Positions 7,203-14,954 of a stretch of 32,379 nt of DNA are shown here, one piece after another; positions within the stretch are counted from its first letter, which is position 1, and each line of letters begins with the position of its first letter. Location: IMG/VR virus record IMGVR_UViG_3300027861_000012, positions 1 through 32,379 of that record; one strand, written 5' to 3'. This DNA comes from a virus. The notes under the pieces were generated by a model. It was not told where the DNA came from. It was given only the letters and a program-made list of their open reading frames with translations, and ran no database searches. The translations under genes were made by a program, and so were the position numbers.

Positions 7203-7531
7203 GATAGCATTCCTTCCAGTTCTTGTTTGAATTCTTCGACAGACGGAGCCTCGGCGGCTTGGATGTTCAAGACCAGCTTGCCATTGCTAAGGTAGAACAC
7301 GTCTGCCCGATAGTACCGTACCAGCAAGCTTTCTTCTAGGTCATTCTTCATACACACCAGGAGTTTGGCCCAGTAAGCATCGAAGTCAGCATACTCTGCC
7401 TCGGATGGGGCGACCATGATCCACAGTTGCTCTGGGGCCAATTGAGGGTCGATTGGTTCAGTGAGCTTCTCGATATTGCAGGCGGCTACGGAAGCATCCA
7501 GCAACGGGGTGTATACGGTTGTGTCAATCAT
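7199..7531 (-). CDS. Hypothetical protein (110 aa)
   Basis: A soluble acidic protein, compatible with alternating strands and helices, with no recognised motif. The start overlaps the preceding 55-aa gene by 8 nt and the stop overlaps the next start as ATGA. Confidence 0.65.
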   Translation of the reverse strand: MIDTTVYTPLLDASVAACNIEKLTEPIDPQLAPEQLWIMVAPSEAEYADFDAYWAKLLVCMKNDLEESLLVRYYRADVFYLSNGKLVLNIQAAEAPSVEEFKQELEGMLS

Positions 7532-7691
7532 CAGCTTCCTCGATTGTTTCCATGATCAGTTTGTTGATGAAGGCATGATAGGCGGGGCGATCCTCAAATG
7601 GGGTCATCTTGAACGGAGGATAGTCGTCCCGATTACCATAGGCCCCATCGATCTTCCGTCGCAAAGCTTCCAGTGTCTCTTTGTTTGTCAT
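7524..7691 (-). CDS. Hypothetical small protein (55 aa)
   Basis: ATG at 7691 is preceded by AAGGAACCGCT, a good ribosome site, and the frame (MTNKETLEALRRKIDGAYGN and on) closes at 7524, overlapping the next gene by 8 nt. Charged and probably helical. Function unknown. Confidence 0.65.
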   Translation of the reverse strand: MTNKETLEALRRKIDGAYGNRDDYPPFKMTPFEDRPAYHAFINKLIMETIEEADD

Positions 7692-7700
7692 AGCGGTTCC

Positions 7701-7985
7701 TTATTCAAACGACTTCGGTGTTGGTACATCGTAATGGTCGCCAATAGACAACCCGTAGGCTGCCCGAAACGCCCCAATCAGTGTAAGGTGGTGCCCACAT
7801 TGTTCCCACAACACCGGGGCTGGTTCCCCACAGTCATCGCATGTTTCTCGTTCGTCCGGCTCGACATGGATAAAGCACGCCCAGTGACCACGTAGCCCAG
7901 CCTGGTGGTGCCCGGTGGCAAACTCGTAGCCACAGGCAACCCTGTTCTGGATCAACTCAAATATCGTGGGCTTTGTGTCACTCAT
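7701..7985 (-). CDS. Hypothetical zinc-knuckle protein (94 aa)
   Basis: The start at 7985 (MSDTKPTIFELIQN) overlaps the methyltransferase stop by 8 nt and has GGTGG upstream; the longer frame to 8045 only copies methyltransferase DNA. It contains ETCDDCGEPAP (CxxCG) and several His residues (HHQAG, CGHHLT) that could complete a zinc site. Role unknown. Confidence 0.65.
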   Translation of the reverse strand: MSDTKPTIFELIQNRVACGYEFATGHHQAGLRGHWACFIHVEPDERETCDDCGEPAPVLWEQCGHHLTLIGAFRAAYGLSIGDHYDVPTPKSFE

Positions 7986-8700
7986 TATCCACCTGTATAC
8001 GGCTTTGTGCCACCTTGAAGTAATCCGTGTCCAATTCAATACCAATACCCTGGCGTCCCAACTTCTTGGCCGCTACCATGGCAGTACCACTACCCATACT
8101 AAAGTCCAATACTGTTTGGCCTTTAATAGTGTAGGTTTGAATGAGGTATTCCATTAGGGCCACGGGTTTCTGTGTGGGATGCACCCGTTTCTTTGGGTCC
8201 ACGGCATTCATACGCAGAATGTTCACTGGGTATCGTGTAGTCTCCCCGCCGGGTGCGTTACGCACATTGGTGCCATGCCATAAACGTCCCTTACTAGACC
8301 CTCTTGCACTTTGAGTAGGGACGTGCCCTGTGGTTTTGATCGGGTAATAGAACGAAGCCTTCTTGAAAAAGACAACAATGTCCTCAGTCTTCCGCAACGG
8401 CTGCCGTTTAGCATGGAGGAAGTTAGTTGAGAAATTCTTTTCCCAGACCCAACAGTATTTGAACATCTTCCTGTTTGAAGCAATCAGTGTGGTGGTAAAT
8501 GGCTGACTGGCTGTCATTACTACACCGCCGGTGTGTGAAAGTACACGTTTCAAATGTTCCCACAGCGGTTCCAATGGAATCACGGAATCCCATTTACAAG
8601 CCGTGGACCCGTAGGGTGGGTCAGCCAAGATCATATCAATTGAACCATCTTCGATGTCTGACATCTTCTGAAGACAGTCGCCTTGCATCAATGTGATCAT
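7978..8700 (-). CDS. DNA methyltransferase, beta-class (N6-adenine or N4-cytosine)
   Basis: This enzyme moves a methyl group from S-adenosylmethionine to an exocyclic amine in DNA. The catalytic motif DPPY (27-30) comes before the cofactor-binding motif DFSMGSG (199-205), the beta-class order, with the usual HPTQKP (174-179) between them. At 240 residues it lacks a large target-recognition domain. No restriction endonuclease partner is adjacent, so self-protection against host restriction is likely. Asp-Pro-Pro-Tyr is compatible with adenine methylation; specificity cannot be read from sequence alone. Confidence 0.93.
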   Translation of the reverse strand: MITLMQGDCLQKMSDIEDGSIDMILADPPYGSTACKWDSVIPLEPLWEHLKRVLSHTGGVVMTASQPFTTTLIASNRKMFKYCWVWEKNFSTNFLHAKRQPLRKTEDIVVFFKKASFYYPIKTTGHVPTQSARGSSKGRLWHGTNVRNAPGGETTRYPVNILRMNAVDPKKRVHPTQKPVALMEYLIQTYTIKGQTVLDFSMGSGTAMVAAKKLGRQGIGIELDTDYFKVAQSRIQVDNE

Positions 8701-9260
8701 TTCTTTGCCTTTACCTTGTAGAACTCATGGCCGCAGTCGCACTGGGCCTTCCTGGACCCGACCTTGACTTTGCACTTTGGGCACGCCTTCATGGCTGCCT
8801 TCCGCTTCTTTTTCTTCGCAGGTTTGTCCGAGGGTTTGCCGGTAGAAGTACATGAGGCGCGGGTCTTTCGCTTGAGCGTATGAGTCTGACATCGTTCGGT
8901 TCCTTCAATGGCTTGCTTACGGCAACCCTTCTTCTCGCACCGACCCATGAGAGCCGCCGCTTCTCGCTGGAAGTGTTGTCGAAAGTGAGTCTCACATAAC
9001 CTCTGGGCTGCATTTAGCGTGCGATTCAGTTTGTACTGTGACTGGGATAGTTTATCCCACGTAAGACCGTCATCTGGATTTCCTCTGGTGGTGGGATAGA
9101 ATCCCGCATCAAGGCTGATCTTGTTGTATGTGTTACGCCAAAAGACTCGATACCTACCACAAGTGGTTCGCCACTCTTTGTAATGGCGATCCTTCCCTTG
9201 CTGATAACAATTTGGGACTTGTTTCCCACGGTAGCGTCTCCACTTCAGGAGTTCTCTCAT
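8697..9260 (-). CDS. Basic zinc-finger protein (187 aa)
   Basis: A strongly basic protein, likely to bind nucleic acid. It has a CxxxxC...C..H cluster (CEKKGCRKQAIEGTERCQTH, about 109-128), then a Lys-rich linker (KPAKKKKRKAAMK) and a C-terminal zinc ribbon (CPKCKVKV...CDCGHEF, about 160-181). It ends in ATGA overlap with the methyltransferase, suggesting co-expression. Similar zinc ribbons occur in regulators and homing-type proteins; no definite family. Confidence 0.7.
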   Translation of the reverse strand: MRELLKWRRYRGKQVPNCYQQGKDRHYKEWRTTCGRYRVFWRNTYNKISLDAGFYPTTRGNPDDGLTWDKLSQSQYKLNRTLNAAQRLCETHFRQHFQREAAALMGRCEKKGCRKQAIEGTERCQTHTLKRKTRASCTSTGKPSDKPAKKKKRKAAMKACPKCKVKVGSRKAQCDCGHEFYKVKAKK

Positions 9261-9445
9261 CCACGGCCTCGACCGACCCTGGGGTGCATCGGACTATACC
9301 GCATGTGCAAGGCTGGTGCCGGAAACTTCCGTTTCAGCCTCATCTTATCACATTCCGGGCACTTCTTCTGAGCCTTGGTGTCCTTCTGGAGGGCCTCAAA
9401 CGTGTGGCCACAAGCTTCACATTCGTAGTCGTAAGTTCGGAACAT
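9257..9445 (-). CDS. FmdB-like zinc-ribbon protein (62 aa)
   Basis: MFRTYDYECEACGHTFEA followed by KKCPECDK matches the FmdB-type single zinc ribbon (Y-x-C-x-x-CG ... CPxC), a small regulatory-type protein known in bacteria and phages. The basic Arg/Gly-rich tail may touch nucleic acid. Start and stop overlap the neighbours as TAATG and ATGA. Confidence 0.75.
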   Translation of the reverse strand: MFRTYDYECEACGHTFEALQKDTKAQKKCPECDKMRLKRKFPAPALHMRYSPMHPRVGRGRG

Positions 9446-9702
9446 TACCAGTCCTCCGGGATGATGACACAGCGGTGGGTTCGGGTGATCTTGACTTTGG
9501 TGCCATCGCTCTCCCGGTTACCCTCCAGAATCTGGGTCTTGCGTTTGTATGGGTCATCGGGGTCCGAGGGGAGTAGGGCAGTGACTCGCATCACTTGCAA
9601 TTCTACTACCCCGTGCCGCACGGCATACAAGACTCGCATTCCAACTTCAATCTTGCGACTGAAATGGTCATACGGTCTGTCTTTTCCCTCATATTGGCTC
9701 AT
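9445..9702 (-). CDS. Hypothetical beta-rich protein (85 aa), paralogue of the protein at 26988-27242
   Basis: The sequence DHFSRKIEVGMRVLYAV ... VMRVTALLP ... KVKITRTHRCVII aligns with the 84-aa protein at 26988-27242 (DYFEQEIKVGDLLVYPG ... HLTVTAVVI ... KVSITELGRTVVV). The pattern of a 'KVGD/GMxVLY' strand pair suggests a small beta barrel, SH3-like. Function unknown. Confidence 0.65.
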   Translation of the reverse strand: MSQYEGKDRPYDHFSRKIEVGMRVLYAVRHGVVELQVMRVTALLPSDPDDPYKRKTQILEGNRESDGTKVKITRTHRCVIIPEDW

Positions 9703-9910
9703 GCATCACCTCTTGCATTTGATAGTGTTCGATGACTAAGTCTAACTCACCCTGGCTACGTTTCCTGGCAGCATTCGACGCCCCGATAGGTCCCCGGCGG
9801 TGAGTCCAAATAGATGCTTCACTCTGAGGGACCCACACCGTACCGCCCTTGCCAGAGGTTCGTTTGTAATACAGATCAGTGTCCTTCTTACGTAGCATGT
9901 AGACTATCAT
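9689..9910 (-). CDS. Hypothetical protein (73 aa)
   Basis: MIVYMLRKKDTDLYYKRTSG begins a small basic protein. Its start lies inside the end of the preceding gene, and it overlaps the next gene by 14 nt. No domain recognised, although the N-terminal strand pattern is common in small phage proteins. Confidence 0.65.
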   Translation of the reverse strand: MIVYMLRKKDTDLYYKRTSGKGGTVWVPQSEASIWTHRRGPIGASNAARKRSQGELDLVIEHYQMQEVMHEPI

Positions 9911-10160
9911 ATCGCCTTTGCCTTTCCTTCAAGTCAGCTTCTGCTTGCCGCAGTCGGCGGTGCCAATCAGCCATGGCTCGCGCTACATGTCGTTGCTTAG
10001 CCATCTCTGCTTGCTCAATAGTGCATCGACAGTGCCAAATCGTCCCACAAGCGGGGCATCGTAAACGAGCCCGAAGCATCTCACCTGCGTATTCGTCATC
10101 CCGTTTCTCACGAGCTATCTCGGCTTGAAGAAACGCCTTGCATTCAGCGTCGGTTATCAC
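9888..10160 (-). CDS. Hypothetical zinc-knuckle coiled-coil protein (90 aa)
   Basis: The best start is GTG at 10160, with GGAG eight bases upstream and a GTGA overlap with the methyltransferase stop; the frame stays open to an ATG at 10319, but that extension merely reads methyltransferase DNA. It has RCPACGTIWHCRC (35-47, two Cys pairs) followed by a long charged helix (about 48-86). Function unknown. Confidence 0.65.
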   Translation of the reverse strand: MITDAECKAFLQAEIAREKRDDEYAGEMLRARLRCPACGTIWHCRCTIEQAEMAKQRHVARAMADWHRRLRQAEADLKERQRRYDSLHAT

Positions 10161-10951
10161 AGTCGCCACTCCTGGTATTGGAGCTTGGTGTCCGGTGTAT
10201 GTTTGTGAAGACCGTTTTCCTTGGCAATCTTGGTACAATAGGTACGGTCGTATTCGATGGTGGTGCAGTTTCGCTTGAGCCGTCTGCATACCCGCAGGGT
10301 GGTACCGGAGCCGCCACATGGATCAATCACTCTGTCACCTTCCTTGGTACACAGCAGGATACATCGTGTGACCAAGTCTTCATGAAGTTGGGTTGGGCAC
10401 CACTTACGCCGCTGCGCGCTGTTCCCAGTCACGCGAGTGAAATCAAACACGTCGCCAGGGACCCTGCCCCGTGGATCGGCGCGCTTGTCACCGTGTAGTT
10501 GCCGCCATGATGGCACCCTAATCTGATCCGGATAGAGGGTAGCATCCTTGCGTGTGAATCGCCATAGCGGACGATGGTTGTTTCCAAGGTCGTGATGGTT
10601 GTGCTGCCCGAACGTAAAGGTCTGCACACATGGCTTCACTGGCAACCAGGGTTCAAAACCCTGGGCACCTACAGCAACACGATTCCACCGGTCGATGATT
10701 TGATTGAATAGTTCACCAAAGTCCAACGTGTACTTGACATTGAAAGACACCCAAAAGACCTGGGTCTGACGCATCAGTTGCCAGGTAACCTTTGACATCC
10801 AGTTCAGGTAAGCTTTATGCTTGGTCTTGTCCTTGTACAATCGGTAAGCAAGCCCGATGTTATCCGGCGGGTCCCAGAATCCCATGACTGCGGGTTTCAA
10901 CGAGGTCAAGACATCTTCGCACTCGGCGTTGATCAAACGGTATCGACTCAT
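10157..10951 (-). CDS. DNA methyltransferase with DPPD motif (264 aa)
   Basis: A second methyltransferase in beta-class order: DPPD (27-30, in FWDPPDNIG) before the AdoMet motif IDPCGGSGTT (209-218), then TIEYD. The catalytic motif is DPPD rather than the usual DPPY/F/W, so the aromatic residue that stacks on the flipped base is replaced by Asp. The same 'PPDNIGL' form occurs in some phage methylases as I remember them, so it may define a sub-family rather than a defect. The start overlaps the upstream zinc-ribbon stop as ATGA. Confidence 0.85.
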   Translation of the reverse strand: MSRYRLINAECEDVLTSLKPAVMGFWDPPDNIGLAYRLYKDKTKHKAYLNWMSKVTWQLMRQTQVFWVSFNVKYTLDFGELFNQIIDRWNRVAVGAQGFEPWLPVKPCVQTFTFGQHNHHDLGNNHRPLWRFTRKDATLYPDQIRVPSWRQLHGDKRADPRGRVPGDVFDFTRVTGNSAQRRKWCPTQLHEDLVTRCILLCTKEGDRVIDPCGGSGTTLRVCRRLKRNCTTIEYDRTYCTKIAKENGLHKHTPDTKLQYQEWRL

Positions 10952-11076
10952 CGTGACTCCCTACAGGGTCTACAAATCCAAAACTCAAACGGTGGTGATC
11001 CGAATCGCTCCAACTGTCTGCCACAATCAGGGCAGTGGTGTCTCCCCGTCAGGAGATTCCAAAGTTTGCGTATCAT
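10948..11076 (-). CDS. Tiny zinc-ribbon protein (42 aa)
   Basis: ATG at 11076 (AGGAACTAGCTG upstream) reads MIRKLWNLLTGRHHCPDCGR ... FWICRPCRESR to TGA at 10948, with two CxxC knuckles 21 residues apart. It overlaps the upstream 123-aa gene by 50 nt in a different frame and the methyltransferase by ATGA. A strong promoter-like site lies 30 nt upstream, which supports expression. Confidence 0.65.
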   Translation of the reverse strand: MIRKLWNLLTGRHHCPDCGRQLERFGSPPFEFWICRPCRESR

Positions 11077-11398
11077 CAGCTAGTTCCTCTCCAGAGCTTT
11101 CTTCAAGTATACCATCCATTTCCTCTAATGTCAAATCCGTTTTTCGATCCATGATGGCCTGAACCTTCTGAACCACCAGTGTTAGCTGGGGTATATAGTG
11201 CTCCTTCTCTAGTGGGGGATCATCTTCGTCACACCAAAGCAGATCGGTCATCACTACAGGCTCGTCCATAGTCTCAGCTTGGGCAACGAGCATATCGAAT
11301 AGCGAAGCCAACCGCTCGCCAGTCATGTTGTTGCTGATCATTCGCTTCCGGTGTGCTGGTACCAACAAGCTCTCTGCTGGTTGTTCTGGTTCACTCAT
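11027..11398 (-). CDS. Hypothetical acidic protein (123 aa)
   Basis: The start is ATG at 11398 (MSEPEQPAESLLVPA), overlapping the upstream stop by 8 nt. The last 50 residues are rich in Glu and Asp. No domain recognised. A sigma-70-like promoter and the next gene's start lie inside its 3' third. Confidence 0.65.
   Translation of the reverse strand: MSEPEQPAESLLVPAHRKRMISNNMTGERLASLFDMLVAQAETMDEPVVMTDLLWCDEDDPPLEKEHYIPQLTLVVQKVQAIMDRKTDLTLEEMDGILEESSGEELADDTQTLESPDGETPLP
11106..11134 (-). promoter_or_regulatory. Sigma-70 promoter-like site inside the 123-aa gene
   Basis: On the minus strand: TTGACA at 11134-11129, a 17-nt spacer ending in TGG, and TATACT at 11111-11106. That is an exact -35, a 5/6 -10 and an extended -10 (TGn). 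The expected start point, about 11099, lies just before the tiny zinc-ribbon gene (start 11076) and the DPPD methyltransferase. Confidence 0.7.
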
Positions 11399-11735
11399 CA
11401 ATCACCCTGGCTTTCTCCATGAGAATATCATCTGGTAACCGTTTGTTCTTGGACAATCCCAGGGCCTTCTTGACGGCTGCCCGTGCTTCACCTTTGGTAT
11501 GGGCTTCCACAATACCGCTGCGATGCTTATCTGGGTCCAAGTTGCTCATATCACACCAGTCCCATTTTGTGGGTTGCTTGGGCACCGGGGCGGCGATGAA
11601 ACCCATCTCAATCAATGCGGCCTTCTGGAGCTTCAGGGCGCGTGCTCTAATTTCCAGTGTGGTAAGCGGGCGTTGAACCAACCACTGCTGTGGACCGTGT
11701 TGTGATTTCTTCCTACGACTTGCACTTTGACTCAT
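11391..11735 (-). CDS. Hypothetical basic protein (114 aa)
   Basis: A Lys/Arg-rich soluble protein beginning MSQSASRRKKSQHGPQQW, with AAGGAG before the ATG. Mostly helical. A phage nucleic-acid-binding role is possible, but no family is recognised. Confidence 0.65.
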   Translation of the reverse strand: MSQSASRRKKSQHGPQQWLVQRPLTTLEIRARALKLQKAALIEMGFIAAPVPKQPTKWDWCDMSNLDPDKHRSGIVEAHTKGEARAAVKKALGLSKNKRLPDDILMEKARVIDE

Positions 11736-11745
11736 CTCAATCTCC

Positions 11746-12228
11746 TTATGATGGTCCTGGACCTAGAAAAATGTACGCATCCTCTTTTTGGCCATAACTC
11801 TCGAAGTGGTTGCTTTTTGTACCCACTGCGTGCAGGCTATGTTTCAGTAGCCATTGGCTGACATCATCTTTGTGCCCCGGAAAGCAAAGTCGCTCAGGCA
11901 CCAGTAGCATAAGCTGTGTCAACCCCGCCGTCCTCGCAGCAATCGTCGTGTCCCTGAGCAACATTGTCCCGGCACCCTTACCACGAAATGCTGGTTTCAC
12001 AGCCAGTCGTTCTATTCTCGCCACCGGCTCTTTCTTGTATGCACCGGTCTTCCAAACAACAAAACCAATGGGAACTTGGTGTACAGCGGCTGCCATGGAG
12101 TAGTGTTGCTTATCCTTGATGACCTCACGCCACCATTCAAGACCTCTGACATCTTCGTAGCATTTGATCTCAATGTCAAATAGATAGTTGATGTCTTCTG
12201 GCTCAATTGGGCGAATGGTGATTTCCAT
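11746..12228 (-). CDS. GNAT-family N-acetyltransferase (160 aa)
   Basis: Transfers an acetyl group from acetyl-CoA to an amine. The N-terminus (ITIRPIEPEDINYLFDIE) and the acetyl-CoA loop RIERLAVKPAFRGKGAGTML (71-90, RGKGAG at 82-87) are typical of GNAT enzymes of the RimI type, which acetylate protein N-termini; the substrate here is unknown. GGAGG precedes the ATG. The PD-(D/E)XK gene ends just upstream. Confidence 0.88.
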   Translation of the reverse strand: MEITIRPIEPEDINYLFDIEIKCYEDVRGLEWWREVIKDKQHYSMAAAVHQVPIGFVVWKTGAYKKEPVARIERLAVKPAFRGKGAGTMLLRDTTIAARTAGLTQLMLLVPERLCFPGHKDDVSQWLLKHSLHAVGTKSNHFESYGQKEDAYIFLGPGPS

Positions 12229-12231
12229 ATC

Positions 12232-13245
12232 TTATCCTCCGAAGTAGTTGTGAGAACGTGTGATCTCATTCATGAAGTTGCCCAGGTTCGTTCCAGCGTG
12301 TGCATTGAGTGCGTCAGCTTGACCTGTGAGCAATTCACAGCGAGCCTTATTTTCTTCTTCCGTAAGTTCTGAGAAGATCAGTCCGCTTTTGATACGATTC
12401 CATGAAGTCTGCAATCGCTGCAAGAGACACTCTTGGTAGACTTTCGAGATACGACCGGCATGGTTTGCAACCCGTATCAGTGGCTTGTTGCCAGGCCCCA
12501 TGGGTTTAGCAACCAGTTGGTCAATGCGGACGATCAGTTTCTCTTCACCAACTTCCTCGCCCATCATCCAGCCGTACATGCAACACTGATCGGCCCAAGA
12601 GGCATAGTTTGCTTCTAGGTAGCCTTCACCGATGCTGACACCATGCCAATGCAGGGCTTTATGGAGCTTGTGCGGTCTGTTACACCCACGGCTGGGCTTC
12701 GCAGTTTCCTTACCCCAGCCGTCTCGCACCATCATGTAACCCTTGGCTGGGCTGGTGCCGCTCTTGGCGCTGCAATACCCGTTGACTTTCCAGTCAAGAA
12801 TCACATGCGCACCAGATTCATGAATGAAACGGCAATCCGGTTTCCCAAAGATCGGTACGCCACCGATGGTGGCATCGGCGTCAAACTCAAACTGCGGATC
12901 TTCTTTAGCCGCTTGCAACAGTGTCAGAAGCTCATCAAACGAACCAGTCTTCTTGTATGCCTGGAATACATAGAATCCATTCTCGAAAGCCCATTCGTGG
13001 TTCTGTGGCTCCACTTGGGTTTCAAACAGCGCGTCGAGTGTGTATTTCGGGTTGCTGTTTGTCCCAAACAATGCAGCATACAATGCGGCCTTGCAGTATG
13101 CATCAAAGGCCGATCCGATGGCCATGTAATGGTTCTGGGGGACCTTTGGCGGACGATTGTCTACCAGGTGCTTGATAGCATACTCTTCTGGATCTTTCTC
13201 GAAAAGAGCAAGCGATGACGGTGACATATACTTAGGTTTTCTCAT
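12232..13245 (-). CDS. PD-(D/E)XK nuclease of the RecB/Cas4-like group (337 aa)
   Basis: The start at 13245 overlaps the CAP-gene stop (ATGA) and has GGGAG upstream. The N-terminus MSPSSLALFEKDPEEYAIKHL is typical of RecB-like nuclease domains. The active-site pattern is GKPD (134-137) followed by ILDWKVNG (149-156), with Asp137, Asp151 and Lys153. Four iron-sulfur cysteines are not clearly present, so it is not a canonical Cas4. It probably acts as a DNA exo- or endonuclease in phage recombination or host DNA breakdown. Confidence 0.8.
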   Translation of the reverse strand: MRKPKYMSPSSLALFEKDPEEYAIKHLVDNRPPKVPQNHYMAIGSAFDAYCKAALYAALFGTNSNPKYTLDALFETQVEPQNHEWAFENGFYVFQAYKKTGSFDELLTLLQAAKEDPQFEFDADATIGGVPIFGKPDCRFIHESGAHVILDWKVNGYCSAKSGTSPAKGYMMVRDGWGKETAKPSRGCNRPHKLHKALHWHGVSIGEGYLEANYASWADQCCMYGWMMGEEVGEEKLIVRIDQLVAKPMGPGNKPLIRVANHAGRISKVYQECLLQRLQTSWNRIKSGLIFSELTEEENKARCELLTGQADALNAHAGTNLGNFMNEITRSHNYFGG

Positions 13246-13685
13246 GGTCTCTCCCAAACTGCTATGATGCAAATGTAGTAGATGCCCTTACGACTTCTGG
13301 CCATCCCTACCCCGTACAAATCCGGCTTCCCGTTTGCGACACTCCAGTGTCCTGGGCTAGTTTTCCACTCATCCCAGCAACCGGCGGCTGCTTCTTTCAC
13401 ACTGTCACCAGGCCATGACTCGGCACAAATTTCCCGAGCTTCAACACCTGGCATCTCGATTTGAATGTCCCAGAATCTACCCATTTGACGACCATTGTCC
13501 CAGTCCTTATGATCCTGATGCCGCCGTGTAGCCATACTTCTGGCGTGCTTCTCAGCAAGCATCCTCAGACAGTTATTCGAGATCGCGTGCTTAGGCAAAT
13601 TGTATTCCATACCAGCTTCGATCACTGGGTGAGTATCAAAGATGCTGGTCAGGAGCATCACTGCGGGGAACATGAGTTCTACCAT
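13242..13685 (-). CDS. CAP (SCP-like) domain protein (147 aa)
   Basis: Residues about 38-147 follow the CAP superfamily: NNCLRMLAEKHARSMATRRH, REICAES (the usual GEN/AEN position), KEAAAGCWDEWKTSPGHWSV with the conserved SPGH, and YGVGMARS...GIYYICIIAVW. The predicted catalytic-like His and Glu residues are present. Bacterial CAP proteins are usually secreted, but no signal peptide is visible here, which is odd. Start and stop overlap the neighbours. Function uncertain. Confidence 0.75.
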   Translation of the reverse strand: MVELMFPAVMLLTSIFDTHPVIEAGMEYNLPKHAISNNCLRMLAEKHARSMATRRHQDHKDWDNGRQMGRFWDIQIEMPGVEAREICAESWPGDSVKEAAAGCWDEWKTSPGHWSVANGKPDLYGVGMARSRKGIYYICIIAVWERP

Positions 13686-14701
13686 GCTTCGTTTCCAAAC
13701 ACTTGGTTATGGGTTCGGTTGGCACGTACAAAGGTCGCACACCTTGATAGGTCTTTCAAGCGTTCGGCTCCAACATAGGAACACGCTGATCGAAGCCCGC
13801 CTGTGATCTGTTGGAGAATATCAGCTACCGGTCCAGCATATCCAACATCAACGCACTTACCCTCTGGGGTCGAGTAGTCCTTTGCCGCATCGGAGTAATG
13901 AGTTTCCTGGGCCTTCTTGCTGGCCATCCCATAGAAATGGTCGCCTTGGCTCTCATCAGTTCCGGCTAACATGCCTCCCAGCATCACGAAATCGGCACCG
14001 GCTCCCATAGCCTTAGCTACATCACCTGGATAGACACACCCGCCGTCAGCACAGATATGGCCCTTGAGACCGTGGGCTGCCTCGGCACATTCAATCACGG
14101 CTGAAAGCTGTGGGTAGCCCACACCAGTGACAATCCTAGTCTCACAAACACTACCTGGCCCAATGCCGATCTTCACGATGTCGGCCCCAGCCAGCAGCAA
14201 TTCCTGTGTCATCTCAGGTGTTGCTACGTTACCGGCCATGATGATAGCAAACGGAAACCAGTCACGAAGCTTCTTGACATGCTCAACAAAATACTCGGTG
14301 TAACCATTGGCAGCATCCAAACAGATTCGATCCACCGGAGCCTTTGCGCCAGCCACATCTTCGAGCTTGTCCCAATCAGCAGGTTGTAGACCCAGTGTGA
14401 GAAATGAGAGACTGGCGTCGATCCCCTCATCGCGGAAGAACGTTACCAAATCTAGCACCGACATGAACTTGTGCAGACATGTAGCCATGTTGTAATGCTG
14501 CATGGCACGCGCCATCGAAAGCGTACCGATGGTATCCATGTTGGCAGCAATCACCGGAATGCAGTTCAACGTGAGATTGCTGTGCCTGAACTCAAAGTTG
14601 CGCATCAGATCAATACGCTTGCGACTTGGTACATCCGACCGCTTTGGTCGAAGCAGCACATCACAGTAATCCAGTTTGGTTTCAGTCTCAACTTTGTTCA
14701 T
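13679..14701 (-). CDS. guaC: GMP reductase
   Basis: GMP reductase turns GMP into IMP and ammonia with NADPH, feeding guanine nucleotides back towards adenine. The 340-residue protein matches E. coli GuaC closely: [13 protein letters not shown] at the start, [27 protein letters not shown] with the catalytic Cys186, [48 protein letters not shown] and [10 protein letters not shown]. There is no CBS pair, so it is not an IMP dehydrogenase. Start at 14701; an ATG two codons earlier is possible. GuaC is unusual in phages. It sits one gene from a purine-type phosphoribosyltransferase. Confidence 0.95.
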   Translation of the reverse strand: MNKVETETKLDYCDVLLRPKRSDVPSRKRIDLMRNFEFRHSNLTLNCIPVIAANMDTIGTLSMARAMQHYNMATCLHKFMSVLDLVTFFRDEGIDASLSFLTLGLQPADWDKLEDVAGAKAPVDRICLDAANGYTEYFVEHVKKLRDWFPFAIIMAGNVATPEMTQELLLAGADIVKIGIGPGSVCETRIVTGVGYPQLSAVIECAEAAHGLKGHICADGGCVYPGDVAKAMGAGADFVMLGGMLAGTDESQGDHFYGMASKKAQETHYSDAAKDYSTPEGKCVDVGYAGPVADILQQITGGLRSACSYVGAERLKDLSRCATFVRANRTHNQVFGNEAW

Positions 14702-14954
14702 CGGCATCTTCTTTAGGCATGAGTTGGTGGATTTGTTTCACACATTGGGCATTCGTCCTTATCAGTTCCTGACACATAGCACACATACGGTCAAGCTCGC
14801 GTTTACCGCTAGCTATCTGATCCTTGTGATGGTGTATCTCCCAACGTAGTCGATGGTTGATATCACGAATCTCCAGCAGGTCTTGCATTAGCATTTTGGG
14901 GTCGTTGTAACCTGTCAATGCCACAGTAACACGATCTCTGCCGACTTCGTTCAT
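14688..14954 (-). CDS. Hypothetical coiled-coil protein (88 aa)
   Basis: The start at 14954 (MNEVGRDRVTVALTGYND) overlaps the phosphoribosyltransferase stop as ATGA. Residues about 22-80 form a long charged helix with a CAMC pair, probably a coiled coil. It lies between the two purine enzymes, but nothing in it suggests catalysis. Confidence 0.65.
   Translation of the reverse strand: MNEVGRDRVTVALTGYNDPKMLMQDLLEIRDINHRLRWEIHHHKDQIASGKRELDRMCAMCQELIRTNAQCVKQIHQLMPKEDADEQS

Noticed and set aside
9888-10319. 143-aa frame starting at 10319
   Set aside because: The first 50 residues read methyltransferase DNA. The GTG at 10160 has a ribosome site and a GTGA overlap.
12643-13218. 191-aa plus-strand frame
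   Set aside because: Antisense to the PD-(D/E)XK gene, with no recognised motif, and no plus-strand gene is supported anywhere in the window.
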